A DNA stretch of 64,000 nt, from the NCBI RefSeq assembly GCF_014873765.1, contig NZ_JADBGG010000013.1:41404-105403 (forward strand), written 5' to 3'. The notes beneath the pieces are model-generated. The model made no database searches and was not told the DNA's origin. It saw only the letters and a list, made by a program, of their open reading frames with translations. Below are positions 1 to 7,962 of this stretch, one piece after another; the stretch's first letter is position 1, and each line of letters opens with the position of its first letter. Position numbers and translations under genes: made by a program. The stretch is from Desulfomicrobium macestii. GTDB lineage: Bacteria; Desulfobacterota; Desulfovibrionia; Desulfovibrionales; Desulfomicrobiaceae.

Positions 1-54
1 GAGTTTGTTGATGCGATCACCAAGCTTGGTCCCAACCCGTTCAAGGGATACTAG
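1..54 (+). CDS. qmoB: QmoB C-terminal end (partial)
   Basis: Only the last 17 codons and the TAG stop are in the window. The frame reads EFVDAITKLGPNPFKGY before the stop. It lies 11 bases before qmoC, with the GGAGGAG ribosome-binding site of qmoC starting right at its stop codon. The assignment to QmoB, the flavin and iron-sulfur subunit of the quinone-interacting oxidoreductase, rests on the qmoABC gene order known in sulfate reducers and on this tail; it is inference rather than a domain call. Confidence 0.7.
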   Translation, partial: EFVDAITKLGPNPFKGY

Positions 55-65
55 GAGGAGCATGT

Positions 66-1292
66 ATGTCCAAAACAATTAAGATTGAGCCTAATCTGCA
101 GTTCGTCAAGGAACTGCAGGAGGTGGGTGGTGCGGATCTCAAGAAGTGCTACCAGTGCGCTACCTGCTCTGTCGCATGCCCCATGTCTCCTGCGGACAAT
201 CCCTATCCGCGCAAGGAAATGGTCTGGGCCCAGTGGGGTCTCAAAGACAAGCTGGTCAACGACATCGACATCTGGTTGTGTCACAATTGCGGAACCTGTT
301 CCGAACTGTGTCCTCGCGGAGCAAAACCTGGAGACCTGCTGGCCGCCCTGCGCAACATGACCTACCGCAAGTTGGTGAAGCCTGCCATTATTGGCGAGTG
401 GATGAGTTCTCCCAAGCACCTGCCCATCCTGGCAGGTATTCCGATGGCTATTTTCGCCTTCATCTGGATGATTCGTGCCGCTCTCGTGGGCACCTTCTTT
501 CCGCTCACGGAAGACGGCAAAATCGTTTACGGCAACCTCTTCCCCGGTGATTTCACCATTGACCCCCTGTTCGGACTGGTCGCCATCTTCGTGGCCATCT
601 GCTTCGGGCTTGGAGTCAAGAACATGATCGACGGGTTCAAGGCCAACGTGACCGAGACGTTTGTCATCGGATACAAGAAGCCGACCTTGAAAGACGCGAT
701 CATCGCGACGATCAAGTACGATGTCCTCCAGCATTCCCGTTTCAAGAACTGCGTGGACAGCCCCGCGGATGAAGAACGGGTCAAGGGCCATCAGATTCTG
801 TTCTACGGTTTCGTGGCCTGCGCCATTGTCACGTCAATCGTGGCCGTGGCTCACTGGGGCGGCAAGGTCATTCCCCTGCTGGCACCTGTCGGCCATACGC
901 CCATGCCTCTTTGGCACCCGGTCAAGATCCTGGCCAACGTGGGCGCTGTGCTGCTGGTAACCGGTCTCACTCTGCTGACTCGTCGGCGCTTGAATTCGGA
1001 CACCAAGAAGTCCGTTTCCAACTACTACGACTGGTATCTGCTCGGTGTGATCTGGGTTGTGACCCTGACCGGCATCGGCGCCCAGATCTTCCGTCTGGCA
1101 GGCGTCGCGCCCCTGGCCTTCTTCACGTATTATCTGCATCTGGTCAGCATCTTCATGCTGATTGCGTATCTGCCTTGGTCCAAACTTGGGCATTTGGTGT
1201 ACCGCACCACAGCGCTCATTTATGCACGGTATATTGGTCGTTTGCCCATTGACGAAAAACTCATCGAAGATGACAAAATCTTTGTTATTTAA
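66..1292 (+). CDS. qmoC: QmoC, membrane subunit of quinone-interacting oxidoreductase
   Basis: A 408-residue fusion of an HdrC-like iron-sulfur domain and an HdrE/NarI-like membrane domain. Two CxxCxxCxxxC motifs bind 4Fe-4S clusters (Cys28/31/34/38 and Cys72/75/78/82). From about residue 115 there are roughly six hydrophobic segments, with a loop at about 185-240, as in b-type cytochrome membrane subunits. In sulfate reducers Qmo passes electrons between menaquinone and APS reductase at the inner membrane. The start at 66 follows a GGAGGAG site. It is followed after 15 bases by the QmoD-like gene, so the two are probably cotranscribed. Confidence 0.93.
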   Translation: MSKTIKIEPNLQFVKELQEVGGADLKKCYQCATCSVACPMSPADNPYPRKEMVWAQWGLKDKLVNDIDIWLCHNCGTCSELCPRGAKPGDLLAALRNMTYRKLVKPAIIGEWMSSPKHLPILAGIPMAIFAFIWMIRAALVGTFFPLTEDGKIVYGNLFPGDFTIDPLFGLVAIFVAICFGLGVKNMIDGFKANVTETFVIGYKKPTLKDAIIATIKYDVLQHSRFKNCVDSPADEERVKGHQILFYGFVACAIVTSIVAVAHWGGKVIPLLAPVGHTPMPLWHPVKILANVGAVLLVTGLTLLTRRRLNSDTKKSVSNYYDWYLLGVIWVVTLTGIGAQIFRLAGVAPLAFFTYYLHLVSIFMLIAYLPWSKLGHLVYRTTALIYARYIGRLPIDEKLIEDDKIFVI

Positions 1293-1307
1293 TTAAAGGA
1301 GGACACC

Positions 1308-1982
1308 ATGTCTGAAGCTCGCAAGATTTTTCCCATGGATACTTTTGTGGCCTACCTGAAGGGTGATGGCAACGCTTCCGTTGCCGAGATGCTGGGCTAC
1401 CTGACCCAGAAAGACCTGGATGGCGATTCCACTCCTTTTGCCGCGGCTCTGGCCAAGGCCTGGATTTATGAGCAGCATCCCGAATTGACCAAGATGTCCA
1501 AGGGACAGATGGTCGAGCTGGGACAGTCCGTCTCCGTCGCGCCCATGCCTGTCAAGGCCAAGGCCGAAGTTGACGAAGTCTTCGCCAAGCTGGCCGACTA
1601 CAAGGGCCAGATCAACGCCAAGAGCGCCAAGGTCGACGAACTGACCAAGGCCCTGGCCGCCAAGGACGCGGAGATCGCCGCCCTGAGCGCCAAGGTAAAG
1701 GAATTCGAAGGACAGAAGAAGGGCGAAGCCGAAGCTCTGTTCGTGACCACTGAAGCCCGTATCGTCGAATTCACCGGCAAGCTCGAAGCCCTGCTGAAGG
1801 AAGTCGAAGAAGTGAAGAAGACCGGCGTGGTTGTCGCAGGCGTGGCCGGCGTTGCCGCTGCCGCCGGCGCTGCTGCTCCCGCCGCTGCCGAAGCCGCTGG
1901 CGCTCCTGCCGAAACTGCTGCCGGAACCGATTTCGGTTTCTCCGGCGGATCGCAGGACCCCTTCGCCGATTCCAACTGGTAG
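1308..1982 (+). CDS. QmoD-like protein, Ala-rich coiled coil
   Basis: A 224-residue protein directly behind qmoC, with a good AAAGGAGG ribosome-binding site. Residues 1-70 form a compact N-terminal part. Residues about 80-170 are rich in Lys, Glu and Ala in a heptad-like pattern (KAEVDEVFAKLADYKGQI and onwards) and are probably a coiled coil. Residues about 172-205 are almost only Ala, Gly, Val and Pro, and the tail ends in Gly/Ser/Asp. No catalytic motif or signal peptide is visible. In Desulfovibrio a fourth gene, qmoD, follows qmoABC and is reported to matter for sulfate growth; position and N-terminal style suggest this is its counterpart, though the low-complexity tail is unusual. Confidence 0.6.
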   Translation: MSEARKIFPMDTFVAYLKGDGNASVAEMLGYLTQKDLDGDSTPFAAALAKAWIYEQHPELTKMSKGQMVELGQSVSVAPMPVKAKAEVDEVFAKLADYKGQINAKSAKVDELTKALAAKDAEIAALSAKVKEFEGQKKGEAEALFVTTEARIVEFTGKLEALLKEVEEVKKTGVVVAGVAGVAAAAGAAAPAAAEAAGAPAETAAGTDFGFSGGSQDPFADSNW

Positions 1983-2008
1983 AAGCGCACTTGCATCACT
2001 GCCTCAAA

Positions 2009-2038
2009 GGCTCCTCCTCCGGGGGGAGCCTTTTTTTT
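2009..2038 (+). terminator. Rho-independent terminator of the qmo operon
   Basis: A GC-rich inverted repeat (GGCTCC... GGAGCC) is followed by eight T residues, 26 bases after the stop of the QmoD-like gene. It marks the end of the qmo transcription unit. Confidence 0.9.
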
Positions 2039-2123
2039 CAGCCTGACGCGCAGGCTGAAAGCATTGCAAGAAGGGCGTGATTCTGGGAAGTTGCCGGATC
2101 AATCACGAGAGCAGGAGGCGATG

Positions 2124-2585
2124 ATGAAATACTGGTTGATGAAGACCGAACCGGGGTGCTTTTCCATCGATGACCTGGAGGGCGCCCCAAACCAGACCTC
2201 AAGTTGGGATGGCGTGCGTAATTTTCAGGCCCGCAATTTCATGCGCGACCAGATGAGCGTTGGCGATCTCATCCTTTTTTATCACAGCGTGAAGAATCCT
2301 GGCGTGGTTGGTATCGCCAGGGTGACACGTGAAAGCTATCCGGACCATACCGCCCAGGACCCTGGGGATCAGCATTTCGATCCGCGTTCGACGCCTGAAA
2401 ATCCGTTGTGGTTCATGGTCGATGTGCAGTTCGTAGAGAAATTTGCGCATCCGGTCCCGCTCGGGTCATTGCGCGGCGTGAAGGGGCTGGAAGGGATGGA
2501 GCTTTTGAAGAAGGGCTCGCGGCTTTCGGTCATGCCGGTGACGGAAGAAGAGTTCGAGATTGTCACCCGCCTCGGGCGGCAGTGA
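2124..2585 (+). CDS. EVE domain-containing protein
   Basis: A 153-residue protein that begins KYWLMKTEP and contains WDGVRNFQARNFMR, GDLILFYHS and VGIARV, the hallmarks of the EVE domain (the PUA-like fold that reads modified bases, also seen in human THYN1). Almost the whole protein is that one domain, which is the usual size for the stand-alone bacterial form. Its cellular target is not known; families of this kind are thought to bind modified DNA or RNA bases. The start at 2124 is preferred over 2121 because the AGGAGG site ends five bases before it. An upstream in-frame ATG at 2064 lacks support. Confidence 0.88.
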   Translation: MKYWLMKTEPGCFSIDDLEGAPNQTSSWDGVRNFQARNFMRDQMSVGDLILFYHSVKNPGVVGIARVTRESYPDHTAQDPGDQHFDPRSTPENPLWFMVDVQFVEKFAHPVPLGSLRGVKGLEGMELLKKGSRLSVMPVTEEEFEIVTRLGRQ

Positions 2586-2936
2586 TTTCTTTCCGGATCT
2601 GCGGCCCATGGGCGTGTCTCTCGCCGTGAGACTGGCGTTTCGATATTGACGCTGGCGCGCCCAGTAGAGCCTGCTTCTTTATTTTTCCTGATTGCCTTTG
2701 TGCCTCAAGGGGGCTTTCCTGAGATAGCGCGCGAGTCCAGACAAAAAAGCTGCGACGTTGTCACGACATGGCTTTGGCTTTAAAAGACGACACTGCAAAA
2801 AGCAGCGAAAGAACCTGAGCGTCGTCCCCGCGAGGTGGGAATCCTTTCTTTTCAGGTAGTTAAAAAGGCGTCATCCCCGTTTTCAAGGGGATGACGCCTT
2901 TTTGCAGTGACGTCTTTAGAAATGAGGCGTGGGAGA
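2586..2936. other. Intergenic region of 351 bases with repeat element
   Basis: No convincing gene. The right half (2783-2917) is a repeat element with near-perfect 20-base inverted ends; it is listed separately. The left half shows no recognisable promoter, RNA gene or reading frame. Confidence 0.6.
2783..2917. repeat. MITE-like element with 20-base inverted ends
   Basis: The left end (2783-2802, AAAGACGACACTGCAAAAAG) and right end (2898-2917) are inverted repeats with one mismatch in 20. Inside are a REP-like stretch at 2820-2845 and a strong hairpin at 2867-2903 (AAAAAGGCGTCATCCCC ... GGGGATGACGCCTTTTT). The hairpin with flanking A and T runs could also end transcription from both sides, which suits its place after the EVE gene and after livF. 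Confidence 0.7.
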
Positions 2937-3650
2937 CTAGTGCCCCCCACCCAGATATGCCTGCTGCACCTGCTCGTTTTTGAGCAGATTTGCCGCCGTA
3001 TCAGCCAGTACGATGTTGCCGACTTCCATGACATAGCCCCTGTGGGCCAGCTTGAGGGCGGCCTTGGCATTCTGTTCGACCAGGATGACGGTCACCCCGG
3101 TTTTGTTGATTTCCTTGACCGTGTCGAAGATGGATTTGACCAGAATCGGGGCCAGGCCAAGGCTTGGCTCGTCAAGGAGCAGGATCTTGGGATTGGCCAT
3201 CAGCGCCCGGCCTATGGCCAGCATCTGTTGCTCTCCTCCGCTCAGGGTTCCCGCCATCTGTTTGCGCCGTTCCTGCAGGCGTGGAAAAAGCTCGTAGATC
3301 CACTTCAGGCTCTTCTGGATGCGCTCTGTGTTGGTGGACGTGAACGCTCCAAGAATGAGGTTCTCCTGAACGGTCAGGGTCGTGAAGACACGGCGACCTT
3401 CAGGACTCTGGGTGATCTTGTGCTTGACGATTTCATGCGCGGGAAGCTTGTGCAGGGCCGTGTCGCGAAAGAAGATCGTCCCTCCGGTGATGCTTACCAG
3501 CCCGCTGATGGCGTTGAGGGTTGTCGATTTCCCGGCACCGTTGGCGCCGAGGATAGTAACGATTTCGCCTTCTTCAACTTCGAGGTTGATTCCGTGCAGG
3601 GCTTCGACATTGCCATAGTTCACGCGCAGATTCTCAATTTTAAGCAGCAT
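2937..3650 (-). CDS. livF: LivF, branched-chain amino acid ABC transporter ATPase
   Basis: 237 residues. Walker A GANGAGKST, signature LSGGEQQ and Walker B ILLLDEPSLGLAP are all present, and the short length is typical of LivF rather than LivG. It is one of the two cytoplasmic ATPases that power uptake of leucine, isoleucine and valine through LivHM. Last gene of the livKHMGF cluster, 10 bases behind livG. The start at 3650 (MLLKIENL) fits the family; the frame is open further upstream but that part only overlaps livG. What amino acids it really takes up cannot be read from the sequence. Confidence 0.93.
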   Translation of the reverse strand: MLLKIENLRVNYGNVEALHGINLEVEEGEIVTILGANGAGKSTTLNAISGLVSITGGTIFFRDTALHKLPAHEIVKHKITQSPEGRRVFTTLTVQENLILGAFTSTNTERIQKSLKWIYELFPRLQERRKQMAGTLSGGEQQMLAIGRALMANPKILLLDEPSLGLAPILVKSIFDTVKEINKTGVTVILVEQNAKAALKLAHRGYVMEVGNIVLADTAANLLKNEQVQQAYLGGGH

Positions 3651-3660
3651 GTGTGGTCCT

Positions 3661-4428
3661 TTATTCGTCGGAGTCGACACCGAGGTAGGCTTCGATGACA
3701 CGCGGGTTTGCCTGGATCTCGGCGGGCGTGCCGGACGCGATTTTCGCGCCGTGTTCCAGCACGACCAGGGATGAGCAGACACGCATGACCAGACCCATGT
3801 CGTGTTCGATCAAGAGGACCGTGATGCCTCGATCCTGGATGGCGCGGATCAGGCGGATGAGGTCATGGGTTTCCTGGTCGTTCATGCCTCCGGCCGGTTC
3901 GTCGAGCACGATGAGTTTGGGCTTGGTGGCAAGGGCGCGGGCGATTTCAAGGAGTCTTTGATTGCCGTAGGACAGGTTTTTGGCCTTGTTCTGCCATTCA
4001 TGGGACAGGCCCACGAATTCCAGTTCGGCCATTGCCTGGCGCATGGACTCATGTTCCTCGCGTCGCTGGGTCGGTGTTCGGAACATGGCCGCCAGTGAGC
4101 CCGAGTGCATGCGGCAATGGCCGCCCGCGAGCACATTTTCAAGGACGCTCATGTTCTGAAACAGGCGAATGGTCTGGAAGGTGCGGGCTATGCCCCTTTC
4201 CACGATGGTGTGGGTGGGCAGGCCGACAAGGTTCTGGCCGTCAAAGAGGACCGTGCCCGTGTTGGGCTGGTAGTTGCCGGTGATGAGGTTGAAAACGGTA
4301 GTCTTGCCTGCGCCGTTGGGGCCGATGAGACCGACGATGCTGCCTGCCTCGACATCAAAGGAAACCTCGTTGACAGCCATGAGACCGCCAAAGTTCTTGC
4401 TCAGGTTTTCTATGGAGAGCAGCGTCAT
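3661..4428 (-). CDS. livG: LivG, branched-chain amino acid ABC transporter ATPase
   Basis: 255 residues. Walker A GPNGAGKTT, signature LSYGNQRLLEIARAL and Walker B LIVLDEPAGGMN are clear. The longer middle segment between Walker A and signature (with the GLSHEWQ region) and the DEPAGGMN motif are typical of LivG. It partners LivF on the cytoplasmic face of the LivHM permease. Its start overlaps the stop of livM by four bases (ATGA), showing translational coupling. Confidence 0.94.
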   Translation of the reverse strand: MTLLSIENLSKNFGGLMAVNEVSFDVEAGSIVGLIGPNGAGKTTVFNLITGNYQPNTGTVLFDGQNLVGLPTHTIVERGIARTFQTIRLFQNMSVLENVLAGGHCRMHSGSLAAMFRTPTQRREEHESMRQAMAELEFVGLSHEWQNKAKNLSYGNQRLLEIARALATKPKLIVLDEPAGGMNDQETHDLIRLIRAIQDRGITVLLIEHDMGLVMRVCSSLVVLEHGAKIASGTPAEIQANPRVIEAYLGVDSDE

Positions 4429-5384
4429 TTGCGACCTCCGGCGGGAAGAAGGCTGGCGACGTCATACTTCTTGGGACCGGGCGGAAGCAGGCCCTGATTC
4501 CGGAAGATCATCATGAGCACCATGGCCGCGCCGAAGACCAGCATGCGGTATTCGGCCAGACCTCGAAACAGTTCGGGCAGCCCGACCAGGAGAAACGCTC
4601 CCAGGATTACGCCGGGAATGCTTCCCGCCCCTCCCAGGATGACGATGGTGAAAAGGACCACGGATTCGGCGAAGGAAAACGACTCAGGGGCGATGATGGT
4701 CATCTTGGATGCGTAGATGGTTCCGCACATGCCGGCCCAGACAGCGCCGATGATGAAAGCCACCAGCTTGTGATGGGCGACGTTTATTCCGCTTCCTCCG
4801 GCGGCCACTTCATCCTCCTTGATGTACATGAGCGCCCGTCCGAAACGGGAATGCTCAAGCCGCAGCAGGAGAAAAATGGTCACGGCCGCGAAACCCCAGA
4901 TCAGGTAAAAGAACTGGTCCGGTTTGGATATCTTGTACCCGAAGACCGTCGGGCGGCTGATTCCGAAGATGCCGTTGGCCCCGCCGGTGATGTCGAAGAC
5001 GTTGTTGATGAGCGCGATGCGCACGATCTCGACGATTCCGATGGTGACGATCAGCAGATAATCCCCGCGCAGGTGGATGATGGGTCTGGCCACGATCATG
5101 GCGAAGATCCCGGCCATTATCCCAGCCATAGGCATGCTCCACAGCACGGGAATCCCGAAGGTGGTGTTCAGGATGGCCGTGGTATAGGCGCCGATGGCGT
5201 AGAATGCGGCGTGCCCCATGTGGAAAAGGCCGGCATGGCCGAGGATGACATTGAGGCTCAGGGCCAGAATTGCGTAAAGTCCGACATTGTTGAAGACGTC
5301 GGTCCAATAGGCGTTCAGAAACAGCGGGCATGAGGCCATGAGCAGGGCAAAAATGAAGTAGTAGAGGACATTACGTGATTTCAT
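4425..5384 (-). CDS. livM: LivM, branched-chain amino acid ABC permease
   Basis: 319 residues, mostly hydrophobic, with about eight to ten membrane segments. Family signatures GLFHMGHAAFYAIGAYT near the N-terminus and GGAGSIPGVILGAF near the C-terminus (the EAA-type loop that docks the ATPase) are visible. The C-terminal tail after residue 300 (GLLPPGPKK) is short and cytoplasmic. Its start overlaps the end of livH by four bases, so the two permease subunits are translated together. Confidence 0.94.
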   Translation of the reverse strand: MKSRNVLYYFIFALLMASCPLFLNAYWTDVFNNVGLYAILALSLNVILGHAGLFHMGHAAFYAIGAYTTAILNTTFGIPVLWSMPMAGIMAGIFAMIVARPIIHLRGDYLLIVTIGIVEIVRIALINNVFDITGGANGIFGISRPTVFGYKISKPDQFFYLIWGFAAVTIFLLLRLEHSRFGRALMYIKEDEVAAGGSGINVAHHKLVAFIIGAVWAGMCGTIYASKMTIIAPESFSFAESVVLFTIVILGGAGSIPGVILGAFLLVGLPELFRGLAEYRMLVFGAAMVLMMIFRNQGLLPPGPKKYDVASLLPAGGRK

Positions 5385-6286
5385 ACTTTTTCAGCCACCC
5401 TTTCTCCTAGAAGGCCCGTGGGCCTGACAATGAGGATCAGGATCAAGACGCAAAAGGCGATGGCGTCTTTCCAGGCGATGGAAATATACGCCGCGCCAAG
5501 GGCCTCGATGACGCCCAGCAGCAAGCCGCCGACCATGGCCCCGGGAATGTTGCCGATGCCGCCCAGGATGGCCGCGGTGAAGGCCTTGAGGCCGAACATC
5601 CAGCCCATGCTGAAATTGATCTGCCCGTAATACAGGCCGACCATGAGACCGGCCGCGCCGCCAAGCGCCGGGCCGATGCAGAAGACCAGCATGATGACCC
5701 GGTCGACGTTGATGCCCATCAGCTTGGCCGCGCCCTGGTCGATGGCGGCGGCCCGGATGGCCGTGCCGATCTTGGTCTTCTGTATGAAGAAATACAGCGC
5801 CGCCATGAGCACAAGGGACGTCGCGAACATGATGATGCGCATGACCGGGATGTCCAGGCCCATGATGTTCACGGCCGTCTTGGGCAGGATGTTGTGCGGA
5901 TAGACCAGGAATTTTGGGCTGTAGATGGCCATGATCGCATTTTGAAAGAAGATGGACGCACCGAGGGCTGAAACCACGGCTGAAAGCCGGGGCGACTGGC
6001 GAAGCGGGCGGTAGGCCACGCGCTCCAGTATCGCGCCGATGATGGCGACCAGGATCATGACCATGATGGCCAGCAGAATCACGGCGGGCAGCGGTCCGAT
6101 TTTGTCGAAAAGGCCCATGGAGACGAGCAGGGTAAGGCCAAGGTAGGCGCCGATGGTGAAAAGATCGCCGTGGGCGAAATTGATCAGCTTCAGGACCCCG
6201 TAGACCATGGTGTACCCGAGGGCGATCAGGGCATAGATGCCCCCGACGGCCAGTCCATTGGTCAGTTGTTGAAAAAATTCTTCCAT
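5381..6286 (-). CDS. livH: LivH, branched-chain amino acid ABC permease
   Basis: 301 residues, strongly hydrophobic. It begins MEEFFQQLTNGLAVGGIYALIALGY and has NFAHGDLFTIGAYL and GGIGNIPGAMVGGLLLG, all typical of LivH. It forms the inner membrane channel with LivM. It is separated from livK by a 63-base gap that holds a hairpin terminator, so it is probably expressed at a lower level than the binding protein. Confidence 0.94.
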   Translation of the reverse strand: MEEFFQQLTNGLAVGGIYALIALGYTMVYGVLKLINFAHGDLFTIGAYLGLTLLVSMGLFDKIGPLPAVILLAIMVMILVAIIGAILERVAYRPLRQSPRLSAVVSALGASIFFQNAIMAIYSPKFLVYPHNILPKTAVNIMGLDIPVMRIIMFATSLVLMAALYFFIQKTKIGTAIRAAAIDQGAAKLMGINVDRVIMLVFCIGPALGGAAGLMVGLYYGQINFSMGWMFGLKAFTAAILGGIGNIPGAMVGGLLLGVIEALGAAYISIAWKDAIAFCVLILILIVRPTGLLGERVAEKV

Positions 6287-6310
6287 GATGTGTGTCGGGG
6301 CAAGATGTTG

Positions 6311-6342
6311 AAAAAAAAGGGCTCCTCCCTGAAGAGGAGCCC
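6311..6342 (-). terminator. Attenuating terminator between livK and livH
   Basis: A nine-pair stem (GGGCTCCTC / GAGGAGCCC, 6319-6342) is followed, in the minus direction, by eight T residues (the A run at 6311-6318). It lies only eight bases behind the livK stop and ahead of livH. Terminators in this position often let the periplasmic binding protein be made in excess of the membrane parts; that role is inferred. Confidence 0.85.
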
Positions 6343-6349
6343 TAGCTTT

Positions 6350-7480
6350 TTACGGCTGCAGAACAAAGGCTCCGGCGGCGTCGACCTTGTACACGCGGTA
6401 CAGGTCGCCAACGCGGTCACCCTTTTCGTTGAAGGAGATCTTGCCGGTCAGGCCGGAAAAATCCTTCATTTCATTCTTCATGTAGGCGGCCAGCTTTTCG
6501 CTGGAGGTGTCCTTGGTCTGGGCGACGGCTTCGGCGATGACGCGGTAGGCGTCGCCGGCCAGCACTGCCCATACGGAACCCGGGGCGTTGCCGTAGGCGG
6601 CCTTGTAGGCGGTCATGAAATCCTTGGCTTCGGGGGTGTCCAGATCAGCCGGGACAGGGGGGCTCAGGAACATGAAACCCTCGGCGGCCTGGTTGCCGGC
6701 GATCTTGACCAGATCGGGGTTGTTGGTCGCGTCGCCGCCGATCATGGGCACGTTCCAGCCCATTTCCATCTTCTGGCGCAGGAGCATGCCGGCCTCGGGA
6801 TAGTAACCGGTGAAGAAGATGACTTCGGGGGCGGCGGATTTGATCTTGGTCAGGATTGCGTTGTAGTCGCGCTCGCCGGGAGTCAGCGCGTCGTAGAAGG
6901 CGATGGTCTTGCCCGAGGCTTCAAGCAGGGACTTGGCTTCGTCGGCCAGACCCTTGGCGTATGAGGTGTTGTCGTGGAGGATGGCGATCTTGCTGAAACC
7001 GAGTTCGCCCAGGGTCTTGGCGGCAACCATGCCCTGCTCGTCATCGCGGGGGCAGGTGCGGAAGAAAAGAGGCAGGCTCTTTTCGGACAGGCGGATGGCC
7101 GTGGAACCGGTGGCGACCTGGAGGATGCCGGACTCGGCATAGATGTTCTGGGACGCTTCTGTGACGGACGATCCGTAGGTGCCGATAACCGCGGAAATTT
7201 CCTTGGTGGTCAGGCGGGTTGCGGCCAGGGCTGCCTGACGCGGATCACCGCCGTCGTCCTCGACCACGATCTCGACCTGGTTGCCGTTGATTCCGCCCGC
7301 CTTGTTGGTCTCGGCGGCCAGCAGTTCAACGATCTGTTTCATGTCCTGACCTTCGCTGGCCCAGGAGCCCGTCAGGGGGCACATGAGGCCGATGCGGATG
7401 GTTTCGGCCCAGGCGGAGCCCAGGGTCAACGCCACGAGGGCCAGGGTCAGGAAACCAAGTGTACACAGTTTTTTCTTCAT
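6350..7480 (-). CDS. livK: LivK-type periplasmic amino acid binding protein
   Basis: 376 residues. A signal peptide (MKKKLCTLGFLTLALVALTLG, cleavage predicted after SAWA) precedes the mature start ETIRIGLMCPLTG. The body is a type I periplasmic-binding fold with GGINGNQVEIVVEDDGGDP, AVIGTYGSS and DTPEAKDFM, as in LivK/BraC. It captures an amino acid in the periplasm and delivers it to LivHM. First gene of the cluster, with a GGAGGA site before its ATG. The 480-base AT-rich gap upstream holds its promoter. The nearby putA hints at catabolic use of imported amino acids. Confidence 0.92.
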   Translation of the reverse strand: MKKKLCTLGFLTLALVALTLGSAWAETIRIGLMCPLTGSWASEGQDMKQIVELLAAETNKAGGINGNQVEIVVEDDGGDPRQAALAATRLTTKEISAVIGTYGSSVTEASQNIYAESGILQVATGSTAIRLSEKSLPLFFRTCPRDDEQGMVAAKTLGELGFSKIAILHDNTSYAKGLADEAKSLLEASGKTIAFYDALTPGERDYNAILTKIKSAAPEVIFFTGYYPEAGMLLRQKMEMGWNVPMIGGDATNNPDLVKIAGNQAAEGFMFLSPPVPADLDTPEAKDFMTAYKAAYGNAPGSVWAVLAGDAYRVIAEAVAQTKDTSSEKLAAYMKNEMKDFSGLTGKISFNEKGDRVGDLYRVYKVDAAGAFVLQP

Positions 7481-7906
7481 GAAGTCCTCCTTGAAGGTTG
7501 CAGAGCCCTTGGGTTCGCAGGGTGCGAACCGGTTTTAGGTAAGATATGAAACCGGAGAGTCCGGATAACCCCTTTGAGGGACGCATGAAAAACAAGGGAT
7601 GGAAAACGATAAAGCAGGAATTAATTTGTAAAAAATGTAAAATTCGACTACATGAGAAGCGTTGGAAAATCAATTTTTTTCCAAAAAGAGACAAGTGCTC
7701 GCATGAAAAAGTGTCTGCCTGACGATTATTCGATTTAAGCGCTGTCATTTAAAATTTTATTCAAAATGTGTGTGCGGAGCAAGGTTTTTTGCGCATGTTT
7801 GGCTAAATGGCTTTGACTCTGCCGGTCGCGGCATGCGCAAGGTGATTCAATTTAAAAGAGTATCGATCAGGCGAATTCGCGTGCGGGTCCGCCGGAAAAC
7901 AAAAAA
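7481..7906. other. Upstream region of livK, no gene
   Basis: About 430 bases between livK and the putA terminator. The part at 7560-7760 is clearly more AT-rich than its surroundings, as expected for a promoter region of a highly expressed binding-protein gene. No pair of -35 and -10 boxes stands out enough to be called, and no RNA gene was seen. Confidence 0.5.
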
Positions 7907-7935
7907 GGCCCGCCAGGAACGAGTCCTGGCGGGCC
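7901..7935 (-). terminator. Terminator of putA
   Basis: A perfect 12-pair stem (7907-7918 with 7924-7935, loop ACGAG) followed in the minus direction by six T residues (A run at 7901-7906). It lies 27 bases behind the putA stop. Confidence 0.92.
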
Positions 7936-7962
7936 GCAAAGGCAGGCGCGGGGGAGGGGCGA

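Noticed and set aside
1598..1999. Ala/Pro/Ser-rich frame opposite the QmoD-like gene
   Set aside because: It mirrors the low-complexity Ala tail of the plus-strand gene.
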